From Pseudoglutamicibacter albus (GTDB taxonomy: Bacteria > Actinomycetota > Actinomycetes > Actinomycetales > Micrococcaceae), in NCBI RefSeq assembly GCF_022346425.1, contig NZ_JAKRCW010000003.1, positions 147,986 to 211,985 of the forward strand: a stretch of DNA of 64,000 nt, read 5' to 3'. Positions 1-8,435 of the stretch are shown piece after piece. The number at the start of each line of letters is the position of its first letter. Positions within the stretch are counted from its first letter, which is position 1. The notes beneath the pieces are model-generated. The model did not search any database and had not been told where the DNA came from. It saw nothing but the letters and a program-made list of their open reading frames with translations. A program made the translations under genes and the position numbers.

Positions 1-10
1 CCTTGACTCG

Positions 11-484
11 GTGAATGAGCTGATGTCCAAGGAAGAACAAGAACATATTGCTGACCCACAAGAGCAGTCGATCGCCTATTTGTCATACAAGGCAGCGTAC
101 GCTCATTCAGCAACGCAGATCCTCACGATCGTAATAACGCTCTCAGCGCTACTAGTCACAACCATATTCGCGTTTGGGACAGCGCTTGAGAGCGTGATCG
201 CTTCCTCTAAAGCGAATGATTCGATGCAGCTCACTGACAACTACTACGCCCTTGCATTCGCTGTGTGTGCATACATACTGCTGACAGTGCTCGTCTCTTT
301 GTTGCCGTTTATAAAGAACACGCCCGGCACTAGCAAGAGATTGGCTGTTCTCGAAGTGCTGCGCTTCCGATCTAGCCTTCCCCCAACTACTCGAATGCAA
401 GCCCGAGTTCAGACTGCAGCAATTCCACAAAAACGGAAACCTATATTTGCCCTAATATATGTGGACCGGAGCTCTCGCAACTAA
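11..484 (+). CDS. Hypothetical two-helix membrane protein (possibly 5'-truncated by the window edge)
   Basis: I do not recognise this family. The 157-residue protein has a polar N-terminus and two strongly hydrophobic stretches, at about residues 35-60 and 78-100, the second ending in LLPFIKNTPG. A basic, serine-rich tail of about 50 residues follows. This suggests a small integral membrane protein with both ends on the same side. The frame can start at GTG 11 or ATG 23, and no in-frame stop lies upstream inside the window, so the true start may be outside. A short perfect palindrome followed by TTTT (532-547) could end its transcript. No function is proposed. Confidence 0.5.
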   Translation: MNELMSKEEQEHIADPQEQSIAYLSYKAAYAHSATQILTIVITLSALLVTTIFAFGTALESVIASSKANDSMQLTDNYYALAFAVCAYILLTVLVSLLPFIKNTPGTSKRLAVLEVLRFRSSLPPTTRMQARVQTAAIPQKRKPIFALIYVDRSSRN

Positions 485-716
485 GTGTTCCGAACGACCC
501 AGGTAGCCTGAAGACTGACACGCCAGCGGAACCGCTCGAGCGGCTTTTGCGTATGTCGCGAGATACTTAATTATCCTTAGCAATCGTCGAGTCTTAGGTC
601 CTACTGTCGCCTTAAACTTGCGAGTCAGTCCCAGCGTGGAGACGGTTGTGTGTTCTGTGCGTGATCTGAGTTTGGGTAGCACGCAATGAAGCGTCCTGGG
701 TTTAGTTCCGCTTCTT

Positions 717-1625
717 TTACGGCCCTGTGTTGATGGGCTGGGTGAGATAGTACTCGGTTTCGACTTCCTGTGGGGTGGCGTAGTCCAAAGCTTCGTGAAG
801 CCGCTTAGTGTTCCACCAATGCACCCACCGCAAGGTGGCCAGTTCGACTTCTCCGACCGATGTCCACGGGCCTTGGGCATGAATCAGTTCCGCCTTGTAG
901 AGGCCATTGACTGTTTCGGCAAGTGCATTGTCATAAGAATCGCCGACTGTTCCCACACTCGGACGGATTCCGGATTCCGCTAGCGCGGTGGAATACTTCA
1001 GTGACACGTACTGGCTACCCCGATCGCTATGGTGAATTAACCGGTTTCCATGGATTCGCCCTGCAGTCGTTAACGCATGCTCCAAGGCCTCCATGGGCAG
1101 CGCATCGGTACGCATCGTCGAGCGTGTAGCAACACCAACAATCTTTCGGCTGTAGGCATCCACGACAAACGCGGTGTAGGCGAATCCCGACAGGGCGCGA
1201 ACGTAAGTAATGTCAGCAACCCACAACCTGCCTGGCGCTTGTGCACGAAAGTTTCGCTGCACTAGGTCCGGGCGATGATCCGGTGTCTTCGGGCTAATCG
1301 TTGTCACGGGCGTTCGCCCACGCCTGCGGCAGGAAACACCTGCTAGCTTCATTAATCGGGCGGTCTTATCGCGGCCGATATGAAAGCCTTCACGGTTCAT
1401 CGCGTGCCACATTTTGCGGATACCGTAAACCGAGAAATTCTCCGCATGCACACGTTGTATCTCTGGGATGAGAAGGCTGTCGCTTAAGGCCCTTGCACTG
1501 GGAACACGTGTGGTGGCTTTGCGGTAGCCACGTGAAGTAATGAATCCACGATCTGCTTGTTTGAGGACTCGGCAGATGGCCTCGACCCCAAACTGATCCT
1601 TGTATGCGTCGATGTAGGAGATCAT
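717..1625 (-). CDS. IS3-family transposase OrfB (DDE integrase core)
   Basis: This is the catalytic half of the IS3 transposase. The 302-residue protein has an N-terminal HTH_21-like segment (YGIRKMWHAMNREG) and then the rve integrase fold. The three acidic residues are visible in VADITYVRA, HHSDRGSQY and NALAETVNG. The C-terminus carries the usual WWNTKRLHEALDYATP block. Its ATG overlaps the orfA stop (ATGA, 1625-1622). OrfB could be made by translational coupling or, as in many IS3 elements, as an OrfAB fusion by -1 slippage near the AAA-TGA junction. Length and motifs are complete. Confidence 0.92.
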   Translation of the reverse strand: MISYIDAYKDQFGVEAICRVLKQADRGFITSRGYRKATTRVPSARALSDSLLIPEIQRVHAENFSVYGIRKMWHAMNREGFHIGRDKTARLMKLAGVSCRRRGRTPVTTISPKTPDHRPDLVQRNFRAQAPGRLWVADITYVRALSGFAYTAFVVDAYSRKIVGVATRSTMRTDALPMEALEHALTTAGRIHGNRLIHHSDRGSQYVSLKYSTALAESGIRPSVGTVGDSYDNALAETVNGLYKAELIHAQGPWTSVGEVELATLRWVHWWNTKRLHEALDYATPQEVETEYYLTQPINTGP

Positions 1626-1942
1626 TTGGTCGTGGGTCGGTCGAGTTCCGCTGCGAAAAAAGCCGAAGCAGTCTTAAGAATCCCGTTTGCTCGTTTCAGC
1701 TCACGGTTTTCGCGGCGCAGACGCTTGAGCTCTTCTTCCATCGTTTCGCCGCCAGACGCGCCAGAGTCATCGCGTACTGAAGCGCTGTCACGGTACCAAG
1801 CCCGCAACGTATGGTGAGACACTCCAAGCAGCTCACCAACCTCCGTGTAGGCGCGTTGCAGTGAGCAGGACTCCAGGCGGACCATTTCGATGATCTGATG
1901 GACCGCCTTCTCCTTGAACTCGACGGAATACTTTCTAGGCAT
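1622..1942 (-). CDS. IS3-family transposase OrfA (HTH protein)
   Basis: A 106-residue DNA-binding partner of the transposase. The N-terminal helix-turn-helix (KYSVEFKEKAVHQIIEMV to LLGVSHHTLRAWYRD) should recognise the terminal repeats. A C-terminal leucine-zipper-like helix (EEELKRLRRENRELKRAN) should mediate oligomerisation with OrfB. The start lies 27 bp inside the right terminal repeat, which probably carries the promoter. The stop codon overlaps the orfB ATG. Length and architecture are normal for IS3-group OrfA. Confidence 0.9.
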   Translation of the reverse strand: MPRKYSVEFKEKAVHQIIEMVRLESCSLQRAYTEVGELLGVSHHTLRAWYRDSASVRDDSGASGGETMEEELKRLRRENRELKRANGILKTASAFFAAELDRPTTK

Positions 1943-1991
1943 AGTTCAATCCTTCCTTAGCTGAGGTAGGAACTAAACCCAGGACGCTTCA

Positions 1992-2473
1992 CAACGAGTG
2001 ATGTTGGCAGGTCGGGAGCTGAACTAGCCCGCCCCGGAGATTCCCGACAGTATGGGAACTAGCGTTACTAGAGACGGTACGCGGTGCAAACCCGCGCGTC
2101 TGGTCTACGTATTCGATGCCGTAACCAACATGCTATTCCTCGCCGACTCATTCAACGCCTTCTCGAACCAGAAGAATCCTCAACGTTGCCCACATCTCCA
2201 GCAAAATATCAGTGAAAGTTACACACCTTTCTTGCCAAGTTCGTGAAGCGCTCATTCCTGGTGTGGCCGGCACAACATTTCTCCTCAGTGCGGCGCAACT
2301 ATGCGGCCACCTCATGCCATTTCTAGCAAAATACCTTTCCGGGCGCTTCCGGGGGTTAGACTTATCCTCTGTATGGCCCAGGCCCGCATTCACACGCGGA
2401 CTGCTGGGAGGGTGCGGAACTTGTGGCTATGCCGCAGTTGAATCGCCCCCGACAGTTTGGAGGATGTAGCACC
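1992..2473. other. Gene-free stretch between the IS3 element and the DUF1846 gene
   Basis: About 480 bp without a convincing gene. Open frames here are short, lack ribosome-binding sites and have no recognisable motifs. A widely spaced inverted repeat (GTCGGGA at 2011-2017, TCCCGAC at 2042-2048) is the only structure noticed. The promoter of the DUF1846 gene should lie in the 3' part, but I cannot point to clear -35/-10 boxes. Confidence 0.5.
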
Positions 2474-3979
2474 GTGTCCACGCAGATCCAGCGCAAAGTC
2501 GGGTTCGACCCTCTCCGCTACATCGACCTCCAATCCAAACACATCGCGGAACGCCGCCAGCAGATCGGCGGCAAACTCTATTTGGAGATGGGCGGCAAAC
2601 TCTTCGATGACCTCCATGCCTCCCGTGTGTTGCCGGGTTTCACCCCTGATAACAAGATCAGGATGCTCCAGACGCTGGCGGATGAACTCGAGATCTTGAT
2701 CACGCTCAACGCTAAAGACCTCGAGAGGAACAAGGTCCGGGCCGATCTGAACATCCCGTACGAAGAAGACGCGCTACGTTTGATCGACGCGTTCCGCGAT
2801 ATGGGCTTCCTTGTGGAGCACATCGTCTTGACGCGTTTCGAAGAAGGCAATGAGGCCGCTGAGCGCTTCAAGGCGCGCCTGATCAAGCTCGGACTCAAGG
2901 TCGCTGTGCACCGCACCATTTCCGGTTACCCGGACGACACAGACCAGGTGGTCTCCCCCGAGGGCTTAGGGCGCAACGAATACGTCGAAACAACCCGCGA
3001 TCTCATCGTGGTCACTGCCCCGGGGCCAGGGTCTGGCAAGCTTGCGACGTGCCTTTCGCAGATTTATCACGATCACCAACGCGGCACGACCTCTGGTTAC
3101 GCGAAGTTTGAGACCTTCCCGGTCTGGAACCTGCCGTTGAATCATCCGGTCAACCTCGCTTATGAGGCAGCGACCGCGGACCTTGATGATGTCAACGTGA
3201 TCGACCCGTTCCACCTCGCCGCATACGGTGAGCAAGCCATTAACTACAACCGCGACGTCGAGGTCTTCCCGCTATTGAAGACCCTGCTCGATGAACTCGC
3301 TGGCGGTTCCCCCTACGAATCCCCCACCGACATGGGCGTCAACATGGTTGCTGACGCGATCATCGACGACGATGTCTGCCGGGATGCCGCGACCCAAGAG
3401 ATCATCCGCCGCTGGTATAAGGCTCGAGTCCAAGAGCGCCGCGAGGGGCTTGACCCGATCTATTCGCGCCGCATCTCTCTGGTGATGGGTAAGGTAGGCT
3501 GCGCGCCCGAAGACCGCGCGGTCGTCGCTCCAGCGCTCGAAGTCGCTGAAGCAACCGACGCCCCGGCATCAGCTATCCAGTTGCACGACGGCACCATCAT
3601 CACGGGTAAAACATCCGCTCTGCTCGGCACGTGCTCGGCGACCCTGCTGAATGCGCTCAAGTATCTTGCAGGGCTTCCCAAAGAAGTGCAGTTGCTCGCG
3701 CCTACCTCGATCCGCCCAATCCAGTCGCTGAAGATCGATCACCTCGGATCCCAGAACCCGCGGCTTCACACCGACGAGGTCCTGATTGCGTTGTCGGTCT
3801 CCGCGGAGCGTGACCCGAACGCACGTGCCGCATTGGACCAGCTCCAGGCCTTACGCGGGTGCGACGTCCACACAACCACAATCCTCGGCTCAGTCGACGA
3901 AGGCATCTTCCGTAACCTTGGTGTGCAGGTGACGTCCGAGCCTGTGTTCCAAGCACGTGGCGTCTACAACAAACGCTAA
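2474..3979 (+). CDS. DUF1846 domain-containing protein
   Basis: A 501-residue protein that looks like a full-length member of the DUF1846 family, whose biochemical role is not established. The hallmark N-terminal block is present ([20 protein letters not shown], then [20 protein letters not shown]), as is the nucleotide-binding-like segment [18 protein letters not shown] near residue 195. I chose GTG 2474 over the in-frame ATG at 2423. A GGAGG ribosome site lies at 2459-2463, about 10 nt upstream, and family members begin just before KVGFD. The peptide deformylase gene follows by 37 bp on the same strand, so the two may be cotranscribed. The IS3 element lies upstream. Confidence 0.88.
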   Translation: MSTQIQRKVGFDPLRYIDLQSKHIAERRQQIGGKLYLEMGGKLFDDLHASRVLPGFTPDNKIRMLQTLADELEILITLNAKDLERNKVRADLNIPYEEDALRLIDAFRDMGFLVEHIVLTRFEEGNEAAERFKARLIKLGLKVAVHRTISGYPDDTDQVVSPEGLGRNEYVETTRDLIVVTAPGPGSGKLATCLSQIYHDHQRGTTSGYAKFETFPVWNLPLNHPVNLAYEAATADLDDVNVIDPFHLAAYGEQAINYNRDVEVFPLLKTLLDELAGGSPYESPTDMGVNMVADAIIDDDVCRDAATQEIIRRWYKARVQERREGLDPIYSRRISLVMGKVGCAPEDRAVVAPALEVAEATDAPASAIQLHDGTIITGKTSALLGTCSATLLNALKYLAGLPKEVQLLAPTSIRPIQSLKIDHLGSQNPRLHTDEVLIALSVSAERDPNARAALDQLQALRGCDVHTTTILGSVDEGIFRNLGVQVTSEPVFQARGVYNKR

Positions 3980-4016
3980 ACCCCACAGTTTTCCAACAAC
4001 ACCAGGAGCTTCCCTC

Positions 4017-4592
4017 GTGGCCGTACGCCCCATCGTGATCTATACAGAGCCGGTTCTGCATCAGCGTGCCGCTGACGTCACAGAGATTGACGACGAGGTC
4101 CGCACCTTGGTTGCTGACATGTTCGAAACCATGGATGCGGCTAACGGTGTGGGTCTTGCAGCACCTCAGGTTGGTGTGGGCTTGCGGATTTTCACGTGGG
4201 ACTACGATGAGCATGATGACGATGCACCGAGCCGCGGCGTGGTCATCAACCCTCAGATCACGCTGTCGAAGGTCTCGGGTGCTAACCCTGACCCGGAGCG
4301 GCACACCGAAGGGTGCTTGTCAGTTCCCGGGCTGGATTTCCCGCTGCAGCGCGCCGACTACGCGCACCTGACCGGTATCGACGTTGACGGTAACCCCGTT
4401 GACTTCGAAGCGACCGGTTGGTTCGCTCGCATCCTGCAACACGAATACTGGCATCTTGAAGGGAAGCTCTATGTTGACATGCTCAATGACCGCTGGACCC
4501 GCCGGTGGAAACGCGAACGGAAGAAAGCCGGGATGACCGAGCCAGGGCTAACCTGGATGCCCGGTGTTGACCCTGACCCCTTCGGACACTAG
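4017..4592 (+). CDS. def: Peptide deformylase
   Basis: Removes the formyl group from the N-terminal methionine of new proteins as they leave the ribosome. The 191-residue protein shows all three family motifs: GVGLAAPQVG (residues 44-53), EGCLSVPG with the metal-binding Cys100, and QHEYWHLEG with metal ligands His142 and His146 and catalytic Glu143. Position 145 is Trp where most relatives have Asp (HExDH); the metal ligands are kept. The start is GTG 4017, with AGGAG at 4004-4008; longer in-frame extensions overlap the upstream gene and lack a site. A strong bidirectional terminator follows at 4633-4674. Actinobacteria often have several deformylases, so this may not be the only copy. Confidence 0.93.
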   Translation: MAVRPIVIYTEPVLHQRAADVTEIDDEVRTLVADMFETMDAANGVGLAAPQVGVGLRIFTWDYDEHDDDAPSRGVVINPQITLSKVSGANPDPERHTEGCLSVPGLDFPLQRADYAHLTGIDVDGNPVDFEATGWFARILQHEYWHLEGKLYVDMLNDRWTRRWKRERKKAGMTEPGLTWMPGVDPDPFGH

Positions 4593-4632
4593 GAACCCGC
4601 CCGCTGCCAGACAGATACAGGCATGCAACGGA

Positions 4633-4674
4633 GAAAGGTGTGGCCCGGAGGTTTTCCTCCGGGCCACACCTTTC
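4633..4674. terminator. Bidirectional terminator between def and gap
   Basis: A perfect 19-bp stem (4633-4651 with 4656-4674) closed by a TTTT loop lies between two convergent genes. The outer AAAG/CTTT ends supply short T-runs in both directions. Its placement and symmetry fit a shared factor-independent terminator. Confidence 0.9.
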
Positions 4675-4708
4675 GTTCTATGCCGCTACTCGGGCTGAAT
4701 CGGCTGCC

Positions 4709-6151
4709 TTACTTGACGGCTGGGATTGCGACCGGGTGGCTACCTGCCATCTTCTCGATGATGCGTACCACCTGGCACGAGTAACCGAACTCGTTGTCAT
4801 ACCAAACGTAGAGGATCACGTGCTTCTTGTCGGCTGCAACGATGGTTGCGCGGCCGTCAACGATGCCGGCGCGGCGGGAACCGACGAAGTCAGTGGACAC
4901 AACCTCTGGGGAGTCGGTGTAGTCGATCTGCTTGTGCAGTTCACCCGAGAGCGAGGTTTCGCGTAGGAAGTTGTTGATGTCCTCGACCGAGGTTTCCTTC
5001 TCAAGGGTCAGGTTGAGGATCGCCATCGAAACATCCGGGGTTGGGACGCGTACGGCGTTACCGGTGAGCTTGCCTTCTAGCTCTGGCAGGGCCTTCGCTA
5101 CTGCCTTCGCGGCACCGGTTTCGGTGAGCACCATGTTCAGGACTGCGGAGCGGCCGCGGCGCTCGCCCTTGTGGAAGTTGTCGATGAGGTTCTGGTCGTT
5201 AGTGAACGCGTGGACGGTCTCGACGTGGCCCTGTACAACGCCGTAGCGGTCGTTGACGGCCTTCAGGACTGGGGTGATCGCGTTGGTCGTGCAGGACGCT
5301 GCTGAGAGGATCGTGTCTTCGGCGGTGATGTCGTCGTCGTTGACGCCGAACACGATGTTCTTGATCTCGCCCTTACCTGGGGCCGTCAGCAGAGCGGCGC
5401 TCGTGCCCTTGGCTTGCAGGTGCTGGCCGAGGCCTTCTTCGTCGCGCCAGCGGCCGGTGTTGTCAACCACGATGGCGTTCTCGATGCCGTACTGGGTGTA
5501 GTCCACCTGGGCTGGATCGTTAGCGTAGATGAACTGGATCTGGGTGCCGTTAGCGGTGATCGTGTTGTTCTCTTCGTCAACAACGATCGAACCGTCGAAT
5601 GCACCGTGGACGGAGTCGCGGCGCAGCAGGGATGCGCGCTTCTGCAGGTCGTTATCTGCGCCCTTACGTACTACAACGCCGCGCAGGCGCAGGCCTACAC
5701 CGCCGCGTTCGATGAGGATGCGGGCCAGGAGACGGCCGATGCGCCCGAAACCGTAAAGGACTACGTCACGAGCGCCGCTCGCGTCTGCCTTCTGACCTAG
5801 AACGTCTGCGTAGAGTTCAGCGAGGAACGCATCCGCGTCGTCTGCACCCTTTTCTTCGAGTGCACGGTTCAGACGGCCCAGGTCGATCGAAACGTTGCCT
5901 GGGTTGAGTTCATCGAGCTTCACCAGCAGATCGTAGGTGCGCTGCGGGTCGAGTTCCTTGCCCTCAATGCGGCGAACCACACGGTGAGCCTTGAGGATGT
6001 CGACTACTGAAACATTGATCAGTTTGCGACCGTAGATCGAGGTCACCACGTTGTTCTCGCGGTAGAGACGACCGATCAGCGGAATCATCTTCTCCGCTAG
6101 AGCCTCACGGTTCTTCCAGTCTGCGTATACAGCTTCAGTCTGCTGGGTCAC
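4709..6151 (-). CDS. gap: Glyceraldehyde-3-phosphate dehydrogenase, long GapB-type
   Basis: Catalyses the NAD(P)-linked interconversion of glyceraldehyde-3-phosphate and 1,3-bisphosphoglycerate in the cytoplasm. The 480-residue protein has an N-terminal extension of about 125 residues (helical, with GRLYRENNVVTSIYGRKL). The Rossmann motif GFGRIGRLL follows (about 134-142), then the active-site SCTTN with Cys287. Such extended enzymes are common in high-GC Gram-positives beside, or instead of, the 335-residue form, and some act mainly in gluconeogenesis. I chose GTG 6151 because AGGAG (6158-6162) precedes it by 6 nt; an open frame continues upstream to 6448 but runs into the RNase P RNA gene. 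The direction used in vivo is not decided by sequence. Confidence 0.93.
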   Translation of the reverse strand: MTQQTEAVYADWKNREALAEKMIPLIGRLYRENNVVTSIYGRKLINVSVVDILKAHRVVRRIEGKELDPQRTYDLLVKLDELNPGNVSIDLGRLNRALEEKGADDADAFLAELYADVLGQKADASGARDVVLYGFGRIGRLLARILIERGGVGLRLRGVVVRKGADNDLQKRASLLRRDSVHGAFDGSIVVDEENNTITANGTQIQFIYANDPAQVDYTQYGIENAIVVDNTGRWRDEEGLGQHLQAKGTSAALLTAPGKGEIKNIVFGVNDDDITAEDTILSAASCTTNAITPVLKAVNDRYGVVQGHVETVHAFTNDQNLIDNFHKGERRGRSAVLNMVLTETGAAKAVAKALPELEGKLTGNAVRVPTPDVSMAILNLTLEKETSVEDINNFLRETSLSGELHKQIDYTDSPEVVSTDFVGSRRAGIVDGRATIVAADKKHVILYVWYDNEFGYSCQVVRIIEKMAGSHPVAIPAVK

Positions 6152-6266
6152 TGACAACTCCTGGTTGATTGGATCAGCCAGCAACCACGCATGTTGTGAG
6201 CGTTCGCTGGCCAAGACGATGTGGTGCCCGCCCCACCTGTTCGGTGCGCGCGCTAATCCGCATACC

Positions 6267-6295
6267 ATTCTACCTAAGGGAGCGGCCCTGGCTAA
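6267..6295 (-). promoter_or_regulatory. Possible gap promoter
   Basis: On the minus strand a TAGAAT box (6272-6267) is preceded, after 17 bp, by a weak TTAGCC (6295-6290). It lies between the RNase P RNA 3' end and gap and would give a leader of about 110 nt. The -35 match is poor, so this is tentative. Confidence 0.4.
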
Positions 6296-6379
6296 GAGAG
6301 CCATAAAGCCACCCGCTTCCACGCAAAGACTAGCTTGGACGTGAAGCGCCTGAGGGGGGCGTACCAGAACGGTGCTGTG

Positions 6380-6760
6380 GCGGAAGAAGACGGCCATAAG
6401 CCGGATTCTGTACGCGTGACGCGTTACCGCACCCCGCGGGACGATCATCTATCTAGAGCCGCCATTGCTGGCGGCTTCAAGCAACCAACCCGACTACTTC
6501 GGCGGACCGCCTGATCACGTAGTCTGCTCGGTCTTGCTCCGGGTGGGGTTTTCCTGGCCGCGCTAGTCACCTAGCGCGCCGGTGGTCTCTTACACCACCC
6601 TTTCACCCTTACCGCGCACCCAATCATGGATCGCGGCGGTCTGCTCTCTGTTGCACTTTCCTGCAGGTCACCCTGAGTGGACGTTATCCACCACCCTGTC
6701 CTGTGGAGTCCGGACTTTCCTCGACACCTGTGTCGCGATCGTCTGTCCGTCTCCTTCCGC
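6380..6760 (-). ncRNA. rnpB: RNase P RNA, bacterial class A
   Basis: The catalytic RNA that matures tRNA 5' ends. Read on the minus strand it contains the diagnostic GAGGAAAGTCCGGACTCC near the 5' side and ACAGAATCCGGCTTAT near the 3' side. The ends form a perfect 12-bp P1 helix (6749-6760 with 6380-6391). I used this helix to place the ends; the length of about 381 nt is normal for the class. It is followed on the same strand by gap. Confidence 0.94.
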
Positions 6761-6824
6761 ATTCTTCATCCTACCCATGCATGCGGCCCGCTCAGGTTTC
6801 TGCGCGGCTATGATGGCCATCGTG

Positions 6825-7592
6825 ATGATTCTTCTGCCGCCCTCCGAAGGTAAGACACCCGCCAGCGACGGCGCGAGCATCGACCTTGACTCGCTCGCAT
6901 GCCCTGAACTTGCCGAGGCCCGCCGTGAAGTGGCTCGCCACCTTGAAGAGGTTTCTGCGGGGGCTGATGCCGCGGAAGTCCTTGGAGTCGGCAAGGCTGT
7001 TGCTCACGAGATTGAACGCAACATCGATATCTTCGATGCCCCAGCCGCTCCCGCGCACGATATCTACACTGGTGTGCTTTACGACGCGCTGGACTACGCA
7101 GGTATGAGCCCAACCCAGAAGAGAAAGGCCGCAGACCGGATCTTTGTGATCTCAGCGTTGTGGGGTGTTGTTGGGCTAGCCGATCGCATCCCGGCGTATC
7201 GATTGTCGATGGACGTGAAGCTGCCTGAGCTCGGCAAACTCGGGACCTACTGGAAACCACGGCTCGCCACAGCGCTTGCAGACCGCGCGGAAGGCGAGCT
7301 CATCGTCGATTGCCGCTCAGCGGCCTATCAAGCAGCCTACGTTCCAGACCCCCAACAGACCGTGACCGTCAACGTAGTCCAGATCAAAGACGGGAAACGC
7401 AAGGTCGTCTCGCATCACGCTAAACACACGCGCGGGATAGTCGCTCGTCTACTCATGCAAACCCGCGGCGACGGCCCTCAAACTCCGCAGGCCCTACTCA
7501 CCGCGATGCAAAAACACTGGCCACAAACAGAACTCACCGAACCCACCCCACGCAAGGCTGGACAACTCACGATCGTTCTCGACGAAAACTAG
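6825..7592 (+). CDS. yaaA: YaaA family peroxide-stress protein (DUF328/UPF0246)
   Basis: A 255-residue member of the YaaA family. In Escherichia coli the family limits intracellular iron and oxidative damage during peroxide stress; the molecular activity is uncertain, and DNA binding has been reported. The signature N-terminus MILLPPSEGKT is present, as are YTGVLYDALDY, FVISALWGVVGLADRIPAYR and VDCRSAAYQAAY. The start is uncertain: ATG 6810, 6813 and 6825 and GTG 6822 are in frame and none has a clear ribosome site. A TATGAT box at 6809-6814 would put transcription start near 6822, making a leaderless message from 6822 or 6825 likely. The stop codon shares the palindrome CTAG with the stop of the convergent gene at 7589. 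Confidence 0.85.
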   Translation: MILLPPSEGKTPASDGASIDLDSLACPELAEARREVARHLEEVSAGADAAEVLGVGKAVAHEIERNIDIFDAPAAPAHDIYTGVLYDALDYAGMSPTQKRKAADRIFVISALWGVVGLADRIPAYRLSMDVKLPELGKLGTYWKPRLATALADRAEGELIVDCRSAAYQAAYVPDPQQTVTVNVVQIKDGKRKVVSHHAKHTRGIVARLLMQTRGDGPQTPQALLTAMQKHWPQTELTEPTPRKAGQLTIVLDEN

Positions 7593-8320
7593 CCGCGCTC
7601 ACGCACGAGGATAACCCCGGTTTGGGGGCAGAACGCGAGTTCCTCTTCCCCGAGTGCCCGGATGTGTTCGAGTTCTTGCGGGTTCAAAGGCAACCCGGTC
7701 GCTGTGCAGGTGTCGTTATCGAGGCGGGCAACCCCAACCCCGTGTTCGGCGACCAGCTTCTCAAAAAGCTCAAGCAGTTCCGGAGCTAGTTTGGCGCTCG
7801 CTTCTTGCCGTTGAGCTTCGGCTTCGTTAATACGTTCAACAAGAGATGCCCGCGTATCGCGCACATACACTTGTGCCGCGTGGTTCTCCGCCACGGCCGA
7901 GCTCAGGACACGTTCAGCGGCTTGAGCGTCGGCTCGTTTCTCTTCACGCTCTTCGGCCGTGTCAACAAGGGTTTCTTCGAGGGTGGAGCGTCGTTCACGC
8001 AAAATATCGAGCATCCGCGCCAAACGGTCGGCCTCGCTTCGGGGCTCCACACCGGCAAGCAGTTGCTCTTCCTTCACGTCGATATCTGTTGCGAGCTCGG
8101 CGATCGCGTTCTCAAGGTCGGCAACCGAACGGTTCAGCACCTCAAGCTGGCGCAGTTCATCGTCACGTTCAGCACGCGCTTGGATCGCATCGGCGCGCGC
8201 CTGACGGACGCGTTCGGCTGTGGCAACCGCATCGTGTTCGCGGCGCCATTGAGCCACCGAGGAGATCAAATCCTGAATCTCAAGCAACAGCTCTTGATGC
8301 TCACGTGTTGCAGTAACCAC
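7589..8320 (-). CDS. Coiled-coil protein with degenerate C-terminal zinc ribbon (CT398/C4-type family)
   Basis: A 243-residue protein. Residues 1-185 are almost entirely a long charged coiled coil with many Glu/Ala/Arg heptads. The C-terminus ends in the C4 zinc-ribbon signature of this family (GLPLNPQELEHI, GVILVRERG). Members normally carry CxxC twice; here the pairs read CTAT and CPQT, so one cysteine of each knuckle is missing and zinc binding is doubtful. It is the downstream partner of the Nif3-like gene (115-bp gap), a pairing I recall as common in Actinobacteria. The role is not established; an adaptor function is only an inference. It ends tail-to-tail with yaaA. Confidence 0.85.
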   Translation of the reverse strand: MVTATREHQELLLEIQDLISSVAQWRREHDAVATAERVRQARADAIQARAERDDELRQLEVLNRSVADLENAIAELATDIDVKEEQLLAGVEPRSEADRLARMLDILRERRSTLEETLVDTAEEREEKRADAQAAERVLSSAVAENHAAQVYVRDTRASLVERINEAEAQRQEASAKLAPELLELFEKLVAEHGVGVARLDNDTCTATGLPLNPQELEHIRALGEEELAFCPQTGVILVRERG

Positions 8321-8435
8321 GACGATCCCTACTTCCGTATCCGAGGCCTCACTGCCTATCTTTCTATTCTCCCACGCTTCCCTGAACCCGCATCTAGAAG
8401 CCGGGGCTGGAAACGTTGCAAACTGCGAGACTATT

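Larger units (their letters stand above)
687..1991 (-). mobile_element. Complete IS3-family insertion sequence with 3-bp target duplication
   Basis: The element is 1305 bp. It has identical 23-bp terminal inverted repeats at 687-709 and 1969-1991, with TG at the outer left end and CA at the outer right end. It is flanked by a direct CAA duplication (684-686 and 1992-1994), the target-site signature of IS3 elements. Inside, on the minus strand, are orfA (helix-turn-helix) and orfB (DDE integrase core). The perfect termini, intact frames and clean duplication suggest a recent and probably still active insertion. It sits in an intergenic stretch and breaks no recognisable gene. Confidence 0.93.

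Noticed and set aside
6151..6448. N-terminal extension of Gap by about 100 residues
   Set aside because: The extra frame covers the RNase P RNA 3' end and gap leader. GTG 6151 has a proper AGGAG site and matches the normal 480-residue length.
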